10,989 bases of DNA from a bacterium (lineage in GTDB: Bacteria > Fidelibacterota > Marinisomatia > Marinisomatales > JAHJCW01), in contig JAUXHY010000016.1 of assembly GCA_030621275.1 (NCBI GenBank), forward strand, positions 1 to 10,989, read 5' to 3'. Below the pieces are notes generated by a model, which saw only the letters and a list, made by a program, of their open reading frames with translations, was not told where the DNA came from and did no database searches. The stretch's first letter is position 1; every line of letters starts with the position of its first letter. Shown in pieces: positions 9,144-10,989 of this stretch. Both the position numbers and the translations under genes were made by a program.

Positions 9144-9237
9144 TATTATGTATCCTTAATTAAAATTGTCTTAAAATTAACGGGGTTAATTTGGCTAAAC
9201 AAAGAAATTGTTGGAATAATTATCTAATTACAAAGAT
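9144..9237. promoter_or_regulatory. Divergent promoter region between proS and rsgA
   Basis: This 94-base AT-rich gap separates divergent genes and must serve both. For rsgA, TTAATTTG (9186-9193) is one base off the Bacteroidota -7 element TAnnTTTG, with ATTG (9165-9168) 17 bases upstream in place of the -33 TTTG; this would start the transcript about 40 bases before the gene. For proS, TATCTTTG (9238-9231, minus strand) fits TAnnTTTG, but no -33 element is placed correctly. No hairpin or T-box-like structure is apparent. Confidence 0.3.
9153..9157 (-). promoter_or_regulatory. Shine-Dalgarno site of proS
   Basis: AAGGA (read on the minus strand) lies 9 bases before the proS ATG at 9143. It is the clearest ribosome binding site in the four-gene minus-strand run; the three downstream genes lack one and overlap or abut. 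Confidence 0.7.
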
Positions 9238-10305
9238 ATGAATCTCGAAGACATCGGTTATAATAGTACTATAAACAATTATGTTGAAGATAACGGATTA
9301 GATAAATCTAGCATTGGACGTGTCGTTGCAGTTTATAGGGATATTTATCATGTTCGGACGGCATCCGTTGAGCTTAAAGCAACTATTACCGGCAATCTTC
9401 AAAATTCAATAAGTGAAAAATCTGAGTTACCAATAGTCGGGGATTGGGTTTACCTTAATAAATATGATGATGATAATGCTTTTATTACACAAGTATTTCC
9501 GAGAAATAATTTCATCGAAAGACGTTCCAAGGGGAAGTCAATCAATAAACAGGCAATCGCTGCCAATATTGACTTTGGATTTATTGTTGAGGCAATTACA
9601 GAAAATTTTAATATAAATCGCATTGAGCGATATTTGGCAATATGCAATTCTGCTAATGTAAAACCAATAATTTTATTAACGAAAACCGACCTCGTTACAA
9701 AATCTATATTAAAGAACACAATTAATGAGATAAAAAAAAGGATCGACAATGTACCAATCTTCGATATTAGTAATTTAACGAATACAGGAATTGATGAATT
9801 AAAAACCACTTTAATAAAGGGTAAAACGTATTGTTTATTAGGTCTTTCGGGCGTTGGTAAATCAACTTTATTAAATATTTTAGCAGAAAAAATTGTTATG
9901 AAAACAAGTGCAATTAGCCAGAGCACAAACAAGGGAGTACACACTACTACTCATCGGCAATTATTTATACTTAATAACGGAAGTATTATCATTGATAATC
10001 CCGGAATGAGAGAGGTCGGTATTACTGATTCCACTGTCGGCGTTGAAATCACTTTTGAGAAAATATATGAACTTGCAGAAAATTGTCGGTTTAGCGATTG
10101 CACCCATACCCATGAGAAAGATTGTGCCGTTTTAATTGCCGTGGAGAAAGGAAACCTTGATAAAGATGTTTATAATAATTTTATCAAAATGAAAAAAGAA
10201 CAGTCTCGTCTTCTGACTACGCTTGTTGCAAAACGAAAGCAAGATAAGGCTTTTGGGAAAATGATTAAAAATGTTATGAAAAATAAAAAAGTAGAAAAAA
10301 ATTAA
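9238..10305 (+). CDS. rsgA: Small ribosomal subunit biogenesis GTPase RsgA (YjeQ/YloQ)
   Basis: RsgA is a circularly permuted GTPase that acts on the 30S subunit late in assembly, with activity stimulated by the ribosome. The 355-residue product has, in order: an OB-fold (about 25-90, with IGRVVAVYRDIYHVR and PIVGDWVYL); G4, TKTD (148-151); the P-loop GLSGVGKST (202-210); G2 in GVHTTTHR (233-240); G3, DNPGMRE (253-259); and a zinc site C283, C288, H290, C296 (CRFSDCTHTHEKDC). G4 coming before the P-loop is the permuted order that defines the family. The helical, basic C-terminus fits RNA contact. Start ATG 9238 has no clear Shine-Dalgarno, but no better in-frame start exists before the OB-fold. 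Its stop codon directly abuts the ATG of the methyltransferase, so the two are probably one operon. It is divergent from proS. Confidence 0.96.
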   Translation: MNLEDIGYNSTINNYVEDNGLDKSSIGRVVAVYRDIYHVRTASVELKATITGNLQNSISEKSELPIVGDWVYLNKYDDDNAFITQVFPRNNFIERRSKGKSINKQAIAANIDFGFIVEAITENFNINRIERYLAICNSANVKPIILLTKTDLVTKSILKNTINEIKKRIDNVPIFDISNLTNTGIDELKTTLIKGKTYCLLGLSGVGKSTLLNILAEKIVMKTSAISQSTNKGVHTTTHRQLFILNNGSIIIDNPGMREVGITDSTVGVEITFEKIYELAENCRFSDCTHTHEKDCAVLIAVEKGNLDKDVYNNFIKMKKEQSRLLTTLVAKRKQDKAFGKMIKNVMKNKKVEKN

Positions 10306-10977
10306 ATGCTAAGTAAATCAGATATCAAACTTATTAAATCATTGGCTTTTAAAAAGTATCGAAAAATTCACAAATCATTTATAATTGAGGGTAAACGATT
10401 AGTATCAGAAGCTATTCAATCCAATACTATCATTAAACAAGTATACATAACTGATGAATTCGTATCAAAACGTCAACATAATTCTCTCATGGATTTAATT
10501 GCAGAAAATGGAATCATTACTACCGCTATTAACGAGAAGGAAATGAGTAGCATTTGTGATACTATAACACCTTCCGGCATTCTTGCATTATGCCAATTAC
10601 CAGACATATCCGAAATAGATGTTAATAATTCTGAAAACTGGTTATATCTTGACGAGATACAGGATCCCGGTAATCTTGGTACATTATTGCGAACAGCAGA
10701 TTGGTTTGGTGTAACAAATATCGCTTTATCGGAAAATTGTGTTGATGCATTTAATACAAAAGTTCTGCGTGGTGGAATGGGAAGTCAGTTTAGGTTAAAT
10801 TTATTTGAAAATGTCTCTTTAGCAAGTTTTAACAAAAGTGTACATACTATTATTGGAGCTTTTCAAAAAGGTGAAAGCATACATCATGTTGATACAAAAA
10901 CAGTAATGCCATGGGTTTTGGTTATAGGTAATGAAGCGCACGGAATCACAAAAAATAACATTGAAGTCGGATCGTAG
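10306..10977 (+). CDS. TrmH/SpoU-family RNA 2'-O-methyltransferase, 3' end missing (contig end; stop codon lies in adapter)
   Basis: SPOUT-class enzymes of this family methylate ribose 2'-OH in rRNA or tRNA using S-adenosylmethionine. Residues about 5-95 are the SpoU substrate-binding domain (KSFIIEGKRLVSEAI, 23-37, is the typical opening). The catalytic domain follows: motif 1, QDPGNLGTLLRTADWFGV (119-136), then KVLRGGMGSQFRL (152-164), and motif 2, VIGNEAHGI (206-214). Motif 3 ('IP....SLNVa.A'), which completes the trefoil knot and SAM site, is absent. The reason is artificial: genuine sequence stops at about 10963 (after I219), and the remaining bases look like sequencing adapter, which supplies the in-frame TAG at 10975-10977. 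This is therefore a partial gene lacking roughly its last 30-50 residues, not a pseudogene. It begins directly after the rsgA stop. The exact RNA target is unknown. Confidence 0.88.
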   Translation: MLSKSDIKLIKSLAFKKYRKIHKSFIIEGKRLVSEAIQSNTIIKQVYITDEFVSKRQHNSLMDLIAENGIITTAINEKEMSSICDTITPSGILALCQLPDISEIDVNNSENWLYLDEIQDPGNLGTLLRTADWFGVTNIALSENCVDAFNTKVLRGGMGSQFRLNLFENVSLASFNKSVHTIIGAFQKGESIHHVDTKTVMPWVLVIGNEAHGITKNNIEVGS

Positions 10978-10989
10978 CCATGTCGTTCT
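10964..10989 (+). other. Sequencing adapter contamination at contig end (BGI/MGI-type read-2 adapter)
   Basis: The last 26 bases begin AAGTCGGATCGTAGCC and end ATGTCGTTCT. From memory this is identical to the first 26 bases of the BGISEQ/DNBSEQ (MGI) reverse-read adapter. The conserved protein alignment of the methyltransferase breaks at exactly this point. The first one or two A bases could be either genomic or adapter. Confidence 0.92.

Noticed and set aside
9450..9944. 164-codon open frame on the minus strand inside rsgA
   Set aside because: It lies wholly within the GTP-binding region of rsgA, has no domain resemblance or ribosome binding site, and arises opposite strongly conserved coding sequence.
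10306..10977. Methyltransferase as a pseudogene or natural short form
   Set aside because: The break coincides with adapter-like sequence at the contig end, so truncation is technical.

Overview
The window is AT-rich bacterial DNA, almost fully coding. It most likely comes from the FCB group (Bacteroidota, Ignavibacteriota, Marinimicrobia and relatives). Four points support this: a secreted protein ending in a type IX secretion/FlgD-like sorting domain (YPNPFNPST motif) after an LPVELSSF-type module; an archaeal/eukaryotic-like (type 3) prolyl-tRNA synthetase; a rhomboid with a Bacteroidota-style charged tail; and recognisable Shine-Dalgarno sites on only some genes. I cannot fix the phylum from sequence alone. 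An uncultured (metagenome) origin is plausible but not shown.

Layout. 1-2292, minus strand: the edge of a surface-polysaccharide locus, with a FemAB/GNAT-like acyltransferase (2292-1327) followed by an oligosaccharide flippase that runs off the left edge (1294-1). 2399-4023, plus strand: enolase overlapped by a DivIC/FtsB-type division protein that appears to start at TTG inside the enolase stop. 4119-5285, plus strand: a secreted lamin-tail-domain protein with a C-terminal sorting domain. 9143-5303, minus strand: a tight four-gene run of proS, recO, an unrecognised 286-residue protein and a rhomboid protease. 9238 to the right end, plus strand: the ribosome-assembly GTPase rsgA, directly followed by a TrmH/SpoU-family RNA 2'-O-methyltransferase.

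The right end is not biological. The last 26 bases (10964-10989) match, from memory, the start of the BGI/MGI read-2 sequencing adapter. The methyltransferase is therefore cut by a contig end, and its stop codon (10975-10977) lies inside adapter. It should be called a partial gene, not a short or broken one.

Most genes are housekeeping: glycolysis, division, tRNA charging, recombination repair, ribosome maturation and rRNA/tRNA modification. The parts open to new biology are the 286-residue protein between recO and the rhomboid, which shows a Gly-His / Ser-Cys pattern suggestive of a permuted NlpC/P60-type cysteine fold, and the lamin-tail secreted protein. I found no phage, IS element, CRISPR array, toxin-antitoxin or defence system, and no tRNA or rRNA. 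No gene-free stretch exceeds about 110 bases.
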